In this document: one piece after another, positions 1 to 6,147 of the stretch
Layout of the letters: each line of letters begins with the position of its first letter
Numbering within the stretch: the first letter of the stretch is position 1
Assembly: GCA_003499325.1 (NCBI GenBank)
Contig: DNIP01000111.1
Coordinates: forward strand, 1 to 8,238
Length of the DNA stretch: 8,238 nucleotides
Origin: Oscillospiraceae bacterium
GTDB lineage: Bacteria > Bacillota > Clostridia > Oscillospirales > Acutalibacteraceae
Direction: 5' to 3'
Made by a program: the position numbers and the translations under genes
Notes under the pieces: model-generated
Seen by the model: the letters and a program-made list of their open reading frames with translations, nothing else
Databases searched by the model: none
What the model was told of the DNA's origin: nothing

Positions 1-1
1 C

Positions 2-736
2 GATCAGCTGATCGGGACCGTAGCTGTGCAGGATCAGATCATAAGCGCCGTTGACGCCGTCATAGGCGCAGAGCTCCGCCTTGATCTGCTGGCTGATCTC
101 GGAGTCGATCCTCTCGCCCAGAATCTGAGAGATCGTCTCGCGCAGGATATCAAAGCCCGCCTTGATGATGAACAGCGAGATCACCACGCCGAGGTACGCT
201 TCCAGCGAGATACCCCAGATCAGGTAGATGACCGCCGCCACCAGTACGGAAGCGGAGATGATGGAATCCATCAGCGCGTCCTTGCCCGACGCCGCGAGGG
301 AGTCGGAGTTCACCTTTTTGCCGACGCGCGACACATAGGTGCCCAGCACGATCTTGACGACGACCGCCACCGCGATGATGATCAGCGAAACAGCGCTGTA
401 ATCGGGCGCTTCGGGGGTGATGATCTTCTTGATCGACTCGATCCCCGCCGAGATACCCGCATAGAGGATGATCAGCGCGATAATCATGGAGCTGAGATAT
501 TCAACCCGTCCGTAACCCAGCGGATGCTTTTTGTCTGCAGGCTTGACAGAGAGCTTGGCGCCGATGATCGTGATAACCGACGACAGCGCGTCGCTCAGGT
601 TATTGACGGCGTCCAGCGTGACGGAGATCGAGTTCGCCAGCAAGCCGACCGCCGCCTTGAAAGCGGCGAGAGCGATATTGGCGACGATACCGATGATACT
701 GGTACGCACGATGATTTTTTGTCTGTTGATAAGCAT
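2..736 (-). CDS. Cation diffusion facilitator (CDF) family metal transporter, 3'-truncated by window edge
   Basis: This gene starts at the ATG at 736-734 and runs off the left edge, giving 245 visible residues. Proteins of this family export divalent metal ions (Zn, Mn, Fe, Co) from the cytoplasm in exchange for protons, usually as dimers. What is seen: hydrophobic segments at about 10-35, 45-62, 82-103, 115-135, 155-175 and 180-192; the intramembrane metal motifs N45xxxD49 and D153xxxD157; the conserved loop HPLGYGRVEY at 71-80; and the start of the cytoplasmic C-terminal domain (about 205 onward), including HSYGP at 237-241. Full-length relatives have about 290-390 residues, so the end of the cytoplasmic domain lies outside the window. 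A GGGAGG ribosome site sits only 3 bases before the ATG, which is tight, but no better start is visible. The gene diverges from the DUF5662 gene. The metal cannot be told from sequence. Confidence 0.93.
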   Translation of the reverse strand, partial: MLINRQKIIVRTSIIGIVANIALAAFKAAVGLLANSISVTLDAVNNLSDALSSVITIIGAKLSVKPADKKHPLGYGRVEYLSSMIIALIILYAGISAGIESIKKIITPEAPDYSAVSLIIIAVAVVVKIVLGTYVSRVGKKVNSDSLAASGKDALMDSIISASVLVAAVIYLIWGISLEAYLGVVISLFIIKAGFDILRETISQILGERIDSEISQQIKAELCAYDGVNGAYDLILHSYGPDQLI

Positions 737-739
737 ACG

Positions 740-745
740 CCTCCC
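740..745 (-). promoter_or_regulatory. Ribosome binding site of the CDF gene
   Basis: GGGAGG on the minus strand ends 3 bases before the ATG at 736. It is a near-perfect anti-16S match, and it supports this start despite the short spacing. Confidence 0.7.
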
Positions 746-762
746 AATCGCATTTGTTTCCG

Positions 763-796
763 ATTATATTATAGTATAATCCGCTGCAAGTTGCAA
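763..796 (-). promoter_or_regulatory. Sigma-A type promoter for the CDF gene
   Basis: On the minus strand there is a -35 box TTGCAA (791-796), a 17-base spacer and a consensus -10 box TATAAT (768-773). A second overlapping TATAAT (763-768) and a TATACT (773-778) offer alternative -10 boxes. The predicted start near 760 gives a leader of about 25 bases before the ATG at 736. No operator dyad stands out in the leader. Confidence 0.75.
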
Positions 797-846
797 GAGG
801 TTGTTGCTCATGAATCGCTTGCGGCAAAGCCGGCGCAAAACGCCCC

Positions 847-875
847 TTGCACAATCCCGCGTCTTGTATTATAAT
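847..875 (+). promoter_or_regulatory. Sigma-A type promoter for the DUF5662/HD gene pair
   Basis: A -35 box TTGCAC (847-852), a spacer of exactly 17 bases and a perfect -10 box TATAAT (870-875) point toward the gene at 900. The predicted start at about 881-883 leaves a leader of under 20 bases containing the ribosome site AGAGGG at 889-894. There is therefore little room for leader-based regulation. This promoter lies back to back with the CDF promoter at 763-796. Confidence 0.8.
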
Positions 876-899
876 GGATACTCAGAAAAGAGGGATCCG

Positions 900-1502
900 A
901 TGAGCAAGGCGCTGAATCATTATAAAACCATCACCCACCACCGTCACCAGGTGATCCGCAACTGCTTTAAGGCGGGGATCCCGTGGCAGGGGCTGAAGCA
1001 CGACCTGTCCAAATACTCGTGGACGGAGTTCAGCGAGGGCGCGCGCTACTGGCAGGGCACGCGCAGTCCGAACGACCGTGAGCGCGAGGTCAAGGGCTAC
1101 AGCGAGGCGTGGATGCACCACAAGGGCAGGAATCGTCATCACCTGGAATACTGGACGGACTACTCCCCCGTTGACCGCAAGATACGCCCCGTCGAAATGC
1201 CGGTGCGCTATGTGGTCGAAATGTTCTGCGACCGCATGGCGGCGTGCAAGACCTATCAGGGCGACAGATACACCGACCGCAGTCCGCTGGAATACTTTAT
1301 CAGGGGCAAAGAGCGCAAGGGACGCGTATTCCGCGGCGAGCTGATGCACCCCGCATCGTGCGACTTGATCGAGCATTACCTGACCTACCTTGCCGAGAAC
1401 GGCGAGGAAAAGACCTTCGCCTACCTGCGCGAGGTCATCAAGCAGGATAAAATTGACAGAAAAAAGAGAAAGAAGGCGCAAAAAGATGCCCAAGGAAAAT
1501 GA
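900..1502 (+). CDS. DUF5662 family protein (possible HD-like metal-dependent hydrolase)
   Basis: A 200-residue cytoplasmic protein. The ATG at 900 is chosen because AGAGGG lies 5 bases upstream and a clear promoter lies just before it; the frame opens further upstream, but without a ribosome site. The sequence matches my recollection of DUF5662, a family of unknown function found in Firmicutes and phages. Key features are HHRHQV at 13-18, AGIPWQGLKHDLSKYS at 25-40, HHKGRNRHH at 73-81 with EYW following, and CD at 110-111. The order H, HD (34-35), HH (73-74), HH (80-81), D (111) resembles the metal-ligand order of HD-domain phosphohydrolases. I infer, but cannot prove, a metal-dependent hydrolase. 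The C-terminal tail (about 184-200) is very rich in Lys/Arg and may contact nucleic acid or acidic lipid. The gene overlaps the next one by 17 bases, so translational coupling is likely. Confidence 0.85.
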   Translation: MSKALNHYKTITHHRHQVIRNCFKAGIPWQGLKHDLSKYSWTEFSEGARYWQGTRSPNDREREVKGYSEAWMHHKGRNRHHLEYWTDYSPVDRKIRPVEMPVRYVVEMFCDRMAACKTYQGDRYTDRSPLEYFIRGKERKGRVFRGELMHPASCDLIEHYLTYLAENGEEKTFAYLREVIKQDKIDRKKRKKAQKDAQGK

Positions 1503-1962
1503 CGCGGCGGCAAAGCAGCGCACGCAGGACGTCAACCGCGTCGCGCTGAGAATGAAGCAGTATTACCACGGCGATATGAACAAGGTACAGCATTTTGTCC
1601 GTGTGTACACATTGGCAAAGAGCATCGGCGAATTAGAGCGCCTGAGCGATGAAGAACAGTTCGACTTAGAGCTCGCGGCAGTGGTGCACAACGTTGAGGG
1701 CGACCGCATCCCTGTGGTGCGCGATATCCTGCGCGAATGCGGCGTGACGGAAGCCGCGGCGATGAAGGTGTGCCACATGGTGGAGAACGCCGAGAACTAT
1801 GAGCACATCGGCACGCTCGACCACCAGATCCTGATAGAAGCCAAGCTGATCGTCGACTTCAAGGAGCAGAACACCCCCGAAAAGGAGATCATCCGCAAGG
1901 CGGAGGACATCTTCCTGACCAACACGGGCAAGCTGTTCTTGAAGCGCGCGTTCCATTTATGA
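1486..1962 (+). CDS. Small HD-family protein with degenerate metal site
   Basis: A 158-residue protein that begins inside the end of the DUF5662 gene. AGAAGG at 1471-1476 lies 9 bases before the ATG. It resembles a family of small clostridial HD phosphohydrolases, with these landmarks: KVQHFVRVYTLAKSIGELE at 33-51 (first His at 36), LELAAVVHN at 61-69, LDHQILIEAK at 111-120, and the C-terminal signature IFLTNTGKLFLKRAF at 142-156. In members as I remember them, position 69 is Asp (HD), the segment near 99-104 reads GHHHTY and position 120 is Asp. Here these are Asn, ENAENY and Lys, and a loop of about 15-20 residues after the HD motif is missing. Of the usual metal ligands only His36 and His68 remain. 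The reading frame is intact, so this looks like a pseudoenzyme or a much-altered enzyme rather than a pseudogene. Its role is unknown; a partnership with the upstream protein is inferred. Confidence 0.8.
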   Translation: MPKENDAAAKQRTQDVNRVALRMKQYYHGDMNKVQHFVRVYTLAKSIGELERLSDEEQFDLELAAVVHNVEGDRIPVVRDILRECGVTEAAAMKVCHMVENAENYEHIGTLDHQILIEAKLIVDFKEQNTPEKEIIRKAEDIFLTNTGKLFLKRAFHL

Positions 1963-1977
1963 TCTGACATACAAGAA

Positions 1978-2006
1978 AAGCTGACCCGAACAGGTCAGCT
2001 TTTTTT
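1978..2006. terminator. Rho-independent terminator between convergent genes, usable from both strands
   Basis: A perfect 9-bp stem, AAGCTGACC (1978-1986) with GGTCAGCTT (1993-2001), encloses the 6-base loop CGAACA. It is followed by a run of T to 2006 on the plus strand. The A-rich flank (1976-1979) gives a shorter T run on the minus strand. It lies 15 bases after the HD gene and just past the stop of the glycosyltransferase gene at 2021, so it can serve both transcription units. Confidence 0.93.
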
Positions 2007-2020
2007 CATTCTATTAACAC

Positions 2021-2965
2021 TCAATCGTGTAGATATTCTTCAACAATATAGCGCGGACGGCGCTTTGCTTCCAGATAGATTTTTCCGATATACTCGCCGA
2101 TGATACCGATCGCCATCATCTGCAAGCCGCCGATCGCCCAGATCGACACCGCCAGCGACGCCCAGCCTGTCTCGGTCGCGCCCATGAAGAAGCGGATCAG
2201 CGTGTAGATCAGCATCACAATACTGATCAGGAAAATGATCAGCCCCAGCCGGGTGATCAGCTTGATTGGCTTGGTGGACAGCGAGGTGATGCCCTCCCAC
2301 GCGAGCGCCAGCATCTTCTTGAGCGGGTATTTGCTCTCGCCCGCCAGACGCTCCGAGCGCTCATAGGTCACGATATCGCTCTTGTAGCCCACCATCGGCA
2401 CCATGCCGCGCAGGAACAGGTTGGTTTCCTTGAACTCGGCAAACGCCGCGAGCGCACGCGCGCTCATCAGACGGAAGTCGGCATGATTGAAGATGACCTT
2501 CGCGCCCATCCTGTCGAGCACCTTATAGTACCCCTCGGCGGTGAAGCGTTTGAAGAAGGTATCGGTCTCGCGCTTTGAGCGCACGCCGTAGACTACGTCA
2601 CAGCCCTGACGATATTTTTCGACCATCTCGTCAAAAACCTCAATGTCGTCCTGCAGGTCGGCGTCGATGGAGATCACCGCGTCCGCCTCGTCCTTCAAGG
2701 TCATCAAGCCGCACATCAGGGCGTTCTGGTGACCGCGGTTGCGGCTGAGCTTGATCCCGCTGAAAATGCTGTCGCTGTCGTGGAGCTCCGTAATCAACTG
2801 CCATGTCTTGTCACGGCTGCCGTCGTCGATGAACACGATGCGGCTGTCGGTACCGATCAGCCCGTTATCCATCATTTGATTCAGTTTTACGCGGAGCTTT
2901 TCGGCGCTGTCGGGGAGCACCTCTTCCTCATTATAGCAGGGCACCGCGATATATAATTTTGTCAT
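2021..2965 (-). CDS. Family 2 glycosyltransferase, DPM1/GtrB-like, with two C-terminal membrane helices
   Basis: A 314-residue protein, the usual length for the group. It is expected to move a sugar from a nucleotide donor to a polyprenyl phosphate on the inner face of the membrane. What is seen: an N-terminal GT-A fold with VPCYNEE at 8-14, DDGS at 47-50 and the metal-binding DADLQDD at 101-107; acceptor-region FRLMS at 164-168; RLAGESKYPLKKM at 206-218; two membrane helices at about 237-262 and 268-292; and the typical ending EYIGKIYLEAKRRPRY at 291-306. GAGGTG lies 6 bases before the ATG. The gap to the SGNH gene upstream is 3 bases, so this is the last gene of the maf operon. The sugar is unknown. 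In this family the sugar is often glucose, mannose or a substituted aminosugar that decorates teichoic acid, O-antigen or protein. Confidence 0.93.
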   Translation of the reverse strand: MTKLYIAVPCYNEEEVLPDSAEKLRVKLNQMMDNGLIGTDSRIVFIDDGSRDKTWQLITELHDSDSIFSGIKLSRNRGHQNALMCGLMTLKDEADAVISIDADLQDDIEVFDEMVEKYRQGCDVVYGVRSKRETDTFFKRFTAEGYYKVLDRMGAKVIFNHADFRLMSARALAAFAEFKETNLFLRGMVPMVGYKSDIVTYERSERLAGESKYPLKKMLALAWEGITSLSTKPIKLITRLGLIIFLISIVMLIYTLIRFFMGATETGWASLAVSIWAIGGLQMMAIGIIGEYIGKIYLEAKRRPRYIVEEYLHD

Positions 2966-2968
2966 TGC

Positions 2969-4186
2969 TTACACCTCACTGAGTTGATCCGCCGCCGCAC
3001 GAGAGACGAGGGGCAGATAGAACTTTGCGTATCCGAGCGCGTTGGGATGGATGGCGTCATGGACGTCGCCGTACCGCTCATCCACAAAGGTATAGCGGTC
3101 GCAGATCGTCTGAATCTCGGTATTCATCGACGTACCGCTGTACAAATCGACCGATTTGACGCCCCATTTATCGGTAATGCCGAGAGCTCTGTCGCCGTAT
3201 CGGCGCTCGGTTCTGTCATCGATCAGATCCATATCGTGGACGCGGACATAGACGACGGGCGCATCCTGCCAATAGTTCCCCAGCATCCACAGCGCCTTTT
3301 CCATACCGCCCGAAAAGTCGGTTTCCTCTGCGTCGGTCATATCAAAGCCCGCCGCGATTTCACCGATCGGTGTGCGCCCCATATCATTGGTGCCGCCGTT
3401 GAGCAGGATAAGGTCCGCTGTTTCATGCTGTTGGTACGCCACACGCATCTGGTTGCAGATACGGCTGCGCTCGCCGCGGTCGGCAAACGACGCGCCGGGC
3501 ACGGAATAGTCCACAGCCGTCATGCCGTATTTGACGGCGATCAGATCGGCGATACCCTCGTCGTTGTTGCCGCTGCCGTGCATGATGCTGTCGCCGAACG
3601 CGAGGATCCGCTTCCCCTTGAACGCCTGATAACGGCTAAGCTCCGTCGTCAGCATCTCATACTCCTCTGCGGAGATCGCCGCGCCGGGATATACCCTGTC
3701 TTTATCATCGGGCACAAAGCAGCCGTAATACGCCATCGTGCCCATCGCGCTTTGCTGATCGGGAGTCACGTCGGATAATGAACCGACCGTCCGCTCGGGG
3801 TAGCCCAGCGCCTTGACCGTCGTCTGCGCGACGAACAGGCGGTTGAGCGGCTGATAAATATCGTCCTCGGTGTAGGCGCCGATCACGCCGAGCTCATAGG
3901 CTTTTTGGAAGATCGCCTTGCCGTCGCTGCTGTTATCCAGCCGCGTCAAGCCCGATGCGTTCAACAGGTCATACAACCATTTTGAACGGTTATGCGTTGC
4001 GTTATACACATAGGATTTCAGCAAGCTATTCACTTTTGCGTTGGAGGACGGGGCGCCGGCGTTGCTCGACTTGACCGTCGTGTGATGCGCGATCGCGGAG
4101 ACTGCCGAGGTGCCGACGATCACCATCGTCAGCAGCACGGCGATCAGGGCGATCAGCCCGAGCCTCTTGTAGCTTTTCTTTCCCAT
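2969..4186 (-). CDS. Membrane-anchored SGNH/GDSL hydrolase with SLH-like N-terminal repeats
   Basis: A 405-residue protein, predicted to sit outside the membrane on an N-terminal signal anchor (KKSYKR, then a hydrophobic segment at about 9-33). A Ser/Asn-rich linker (about 38-70) leads to two stretches that resemble S-layer homology repeats, at about 83-128 and 137-185. The catalytic SGNH domain spans about 192-400: block I ILAFGDS with Ser200, block II Gly231 in VPGASF, block III NGGTND (263-268) with Asn267, and block V DAIH with Asp377 and His380. All four catalytic blocks are present, so it should be active as an esterase, acetylesterase or lipase-like enzyme. The substrate may be an O-acetyl or acyl group on a surface glycan, inferred from the adjacent glycosyltransferase. 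AGGA lies 7 bases before the ATG. The 66 bases upstream, between it and the lipid kinase, show no clear promoter or terminator. Confidence 0.88.
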   Translation of the reverse strand: MGKKSYKRLGLIALIAVLLTMVIVGTSAVSAIAHHTTVKSSNAGAPSSNAKVNSLLKSYVYNATHNRSKWLYDLLNASGLTRLDNSSDGKAIFQKAYELGVIGAYTEDDIYQPLNRLFVAQTTVKALGYPERTVGSLSDVTPDQQSAMGTMAYYGCFVPDDKDRVYPGAAISAEEYEMLTTELSRYQAFKGKRILAFGDSIMHGSGNNDEGIADLIAVKYGMTAVDYSVPGASFADRGERSRICNQMRVAYQQHETADLILLNGGTNDMGRTPIGEIAAGFDMTDAEETDFSGGMEKALWMLGNYWQDAPVVYVRVHDMDLIDDRTERRYGDRALGITDKWGVKSVDLYSGTSMNTEIQTICDRYTFVDERYGDVHDAIHPNALGYAKFYLPLVSRAAADQLSEV

Positions 4187-4252
4187 ATCTGAATCCTGTT
4201 TTGATCGAAGCAGTGCAAAGCCCTGTGTCGATCGTTTCTCTCATTTGCTGTT

Positions 4253-5167
4253 TTAATTCTTGGTAGGAATTATAATATCGAACGCCTTCGGGATCACCGT
4301 GATCTCGGGATCCGTCATCACGAACATCTCGCCGTCGATGCCGATCTTGATCTGCCCGTGGTTATCGATCCTTAAGGTCTTGCATTTTTGATGCTGAATA
4401 AAGGTCTTGCCCTTGGGGTGATCAATGTGCTCGCCGCGGCTGAACGCGCCGAACATCCACGCAAAATAGCTGATCGGCACGGTCGGGATCGCCATGAAGT
4501 CGATCAGACCGTCGTCAAGCTGTGCGTAAGGGGTCGCCTTGATGCCGCCGCCGTAATACTTGCCCTTGGCGGCTACGGCGAGCATCTGGCTCTTAAAGCC
4601 CTCGGCAAGAGGGATCCTCCTGCCGTCGGCATAGGATGTGAAGGTATGTTTTCTCTTTGTCAGCAGACACTGTACGATGGCGAGCCGATACGCTAGCGTC
4701 GCCGACATCATCGGCAGGCGCTTATTCTTCTGCGCGCGGTCGGCGACCTCACAGTCATAGCCGACGGAGATCACGTTGAGCGCGTATCTGTCATTGCATT
4801 TAAGCAGATCGACGCGCTTGGTCGTGCCGCGCACCATCTTTTCGACGCTCCGATAATCCTCGCTGTCCCCCGGCAGGGAACGCACATAGTCGTTGCCGGT
4901 GCCGATCGGGATCACGCCGAGCGCGGCGTTCTCACAGCCGATCAGTCCGTGCAGCGCTTCATTCGCCGTACCGTCGCCGCCGCAGGCGTATACACGCAGC
5001 TCATCGCCCTGTTCGGCATAGCGGCGCGCGATAAATTCCGCGTCACCCTTTTTCTGCGTATACTCGATCACTGCATCCGGCAGGTGCAGGACTTCGATCT
5101 GCGCTCTGATTTTCGGCGTAGCGTCAGTCGTGCCGGCGTATTTGTTGAGGATGAACAGATGCGTCAT
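4253..5167 (-). CDS. Lipid kinase of the diacylglycerol kinase catalytic family (YegS/BmrU/DagK type)
   Basis: A 304-residue soluble enzyme expected to use ATP to phosphorylate diacylglycerol or a related lipid at the membrane face. In Gram-positive bacteria DagK recycles the diacylglycerol released during lipoteichoic acid synthesis. What is seen: NKYAG at 8-12, the nucleotide-binding CGGDGTANEALHGL at 62-75, GVIPIGTGNDYVRSL at 84-98, NVISVGYDCEVA at 131-142, the glycine-rich YYGGGIKATPYAQLDDGLID at 204-223, and the C-terminal IDGE at 277-280 typical of the family. Length and motif order are normal. AAGGAG lies 7 bases before the ATG. The start codon overlaps the Maf stop codon (ATGA, 5164-5167), so the two genes are translationally coupled. 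Whether it is true DagK or a kinase for another lipid cannot be decided here. Confidence 0.92.
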   Translation of the reverse strand: MTHLFILNKYAGTTDATPKIRAQIEVLHLPDAVIEYTQKKGDAEFIARRYAEQGDELRVYACGGDGTANEALHGLIGCENAALGVIPIGTGNDYVRSLPGDSEDYRSVEKMVRGTTKRVDLLKCNDRYALNVISVGYDCEVADRAQKNKRLPMMSATLAYRLAIVQCLLTKRKHTFTSYADGRRIPLAEGFKSQMLAVAAKGKYYGGGIKATPYAQLDDGLIDFMAIPTVPISYFAWMFGAFSRGEHIDHPKGKTFIQHQKCKTLRIDNHGQIKIGIDGEMFVMTDPEITVIPKAFDIIIPTKN

Positions 5168-5754
5168 ATCGTATCTCCTTGCGTCTCCTGCGGCAGTGCT
5201 CCCGCGCGTTCCATCTCACGCTTGAGTCGAGCGACGGGAAGCCCCATAACATTGAAGAAATCGCCCTCGATGCGCTTGACCAGCACAGAGCCCTTGCCCT
5301 GTATGCCGTAAGCGCCCGCCTTGTCAAAAGGCTCGCCTGTGGCGATATAATCCAAAATTTCCCGATCGCTGAGAGGATAAAACTCCACGCGCGTATGGTC
5401 GGCGAAGGTCGTCATCCTGCCGTTTTGAATGATCGCACAGCCGGTGATCACGGTATGCGCCTTACCGGACAGCGCACGCAGCATATGAAACGCGTCGTCC
5501 TCATCCTTGGGCTTACCGAGCACCTGATCGTCGAGGATCACCACCGTATCGGCGCCGATCACAACGTCGTCGGGGTGCTCCGAAGCGACAGCCTGCGCCT
5601 TGATACCCGCCAGATACGCGGGCACATCCTCGGGCGCGATCCCGTCGGGGAGGATCTCCTGTGCATCGGACACGATGACCTCATACTCCGATAGGATATA
5701 GCCGATCAGCTCCTGACGGCGCGGCGATTGTGACGCTAAGATGAATCTGCTCAT
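5164..5754 (-). CDS. maf: Maf family nucleoside triphosphate pyrophosphatase
   Basis: A 196-residue cytoplasmic enzyme that hydrolyses non-canonical or methylated (d)NTPs, and in the YhdE/Maf branch dTTP and UTP, to the monophosphate plus pyrophosphate. In Firmicutes it is also linked to septum formation. What is seen: LASQSPRRQEL at 6-16, the catalytic Asp69 in VIGADTVV, GKPKD at 80-84, and TGEPFDKAGAYGIQGKG at 139-155. All are complete and length is normal. The ATG at 5754 is preferred over an in-frame TTG four codons upstream, because GAGGAG (5759-5764) overlaps that TTG and is properly placed for the ATG. It is the first gene of the four-gene minus-strand operon, and its stop overlaps the start of the lipid kinase. 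The usual Maf neighbours mreBCD and radC are not present here. Confidence 0.95.
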   Translation of the reverse strand: MSRFILASQSPRRQELIGYILSEYEVIVSDAQEILPDGIAPEDVPAYLAGIKAQAVASEHPDDVVIGADTVVILDDQVLGKPKDEDDAFHMLRALSGKAHTVITGCAIIQNGRMTTFADHTRVEFYPLSDREILDYIATGEPFDKAGAYGIQGKGSVLVKRIEGDFFNVMGLPVARLKREMERAGALPQETQGDTI

Positions 5755-5758
5755 AGTT

Positions 5759-5764
5759 CTCCTC
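5759..5764 (-). promoter_or_regulatory. Ribosome binding site that fixes the maf start
   Basis: GAGGAG on the minus strand lies 4 bases before the ATG at 5754. It covers part of the upstream TTG, which rules that codon out as the likely start. Confidence 0.8.
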
Positions 5765-5873
5765 AATAACCGCGGACAATGCCTGTGCCTTTGATCATAA
5801 GGAGCGGCAGCATTATCTGCGTTTGACGCGTTTATATACGGTAAAAAACTCCTGTTTTTGTACCATCCTTCTT

Positions 5874-5902
5874 ATAATAGCACAAACCGCGTAAAAAATA
5901 AA
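5874..5902 (-). promoter_or_regulatory. Probable promoter of the maf operon (extended -10)
   Basis: On the minus strand TGC immediately precedes TATTAT (together 5874-5882), which gives an extended -10 element. A weak -35 box, TTTATT (5897-5902), stands at 17-base spacing in an A/T-rich tract. The predicted start near 5867 leaves a leader of about 110 bases before maf. The leader contains an A/T-rich imperfect hairpin near 5844-5860 and no riboswitch I recognise. The poor -35 makes this call less certain than the promoters near 770 and 860. Confidence 0.5.
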
Positions 5903-5941
5903 CACAAAAATACAAAAATTCAACATACCTTTCACATCCTG

Positions 5942-6016
5942 TCACGGGGATCGCCCCGAAATATCCCCGAACAGCGGATTCAGCAACCGTTCGGGTCGGA
6001 GATTTTCTCCCCGTGA
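5942..6016. repeat. 75-base dyad element with nested stems
   Basis: An outer perfect 9-bp stem, TCACGGGGA (5942-5950) with TCCCCGTGA (6008-6016), encloses an inner 7-bp stem, CCCGAAC (5966-5972) with GTTCGGG (5989-5995). The inner stem extends by GG (5976-5977) with CC (5987-5988) across a 3-base bulge. A third small hairpin, GGAGA/TCTCC, lies at 5998-6010 and competes with the outer stem. No T run follows on either strand, so it is not an ordinary terminator. It may be a dispersed palindromic repeat, a structured RNA or a protein site; nothing in the window decides between these. Open frames that cross it look like chance translations. Confidence 0.6.
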
Positions 6017-6038
6017 TATGATGATAACAGAAAGATAT

Positions 6039-6095
6039 GCCCATAAACGGGACTTTGGGCACGCGTGCCTTTCCGTGTTGGCGGCGTGCCGCTTT
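6039..6095. other. Cluster of short inverted repeats, function unknown
   Basis: GCCCA (6039-6043) pairs with TGGGC (6056-6060). GGCACGCGTGCC (6058-6069) is a perfect 12-base palindrome. GGCACGC (6058-6064) can alternatively pair with GCGTGCC (6084-6090), which is followed by GC and five T. On the plus strand this last arrangement resembles a weak terminator, but no plus-strand gene precedes it. These arms are mutually exclusive. Confidence 0.4.
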
Positions 6096-6147
6096 TTCGA
6101 TAATTGTAAAAGCAAACGCAAGACATACCTGCTATTTTTATACGCGG

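Noticed and set aside
819..838. Possible hairpin TTGCG/CGCAA upstream of the DUF5662 promoter
   Set aside because: The stem is short, overlaps competing GC-rich pairings and has no T tract. It is not distinguishable from chance.
26..874. A 282-codon plus-strand open frame
   Set aside because: It is the complement of the CDF transporter gene. Its protein is rich in Asp/Arg in the manner of antisense shadows, and it has no ribosome site.
882..1535. A 217-codon minus-strand open frame opposite DUF5662
   Set aside because: The plus-strand frame has a promoter, a ribosome site and a family match; the opposite frame has none of these.
2984..3778. A 264-codon plus-strand open frame
   Set aside because: It lies antisense to the SGNH hydrolase, whose catalytic blocks are all intact. 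No start signal was seen.
5755..5766. Longer Maf protein starting at an in-frame TTG
   Set aside because: The TTG overlaps the GAGGAG ribosome site of the ATG four codons later.
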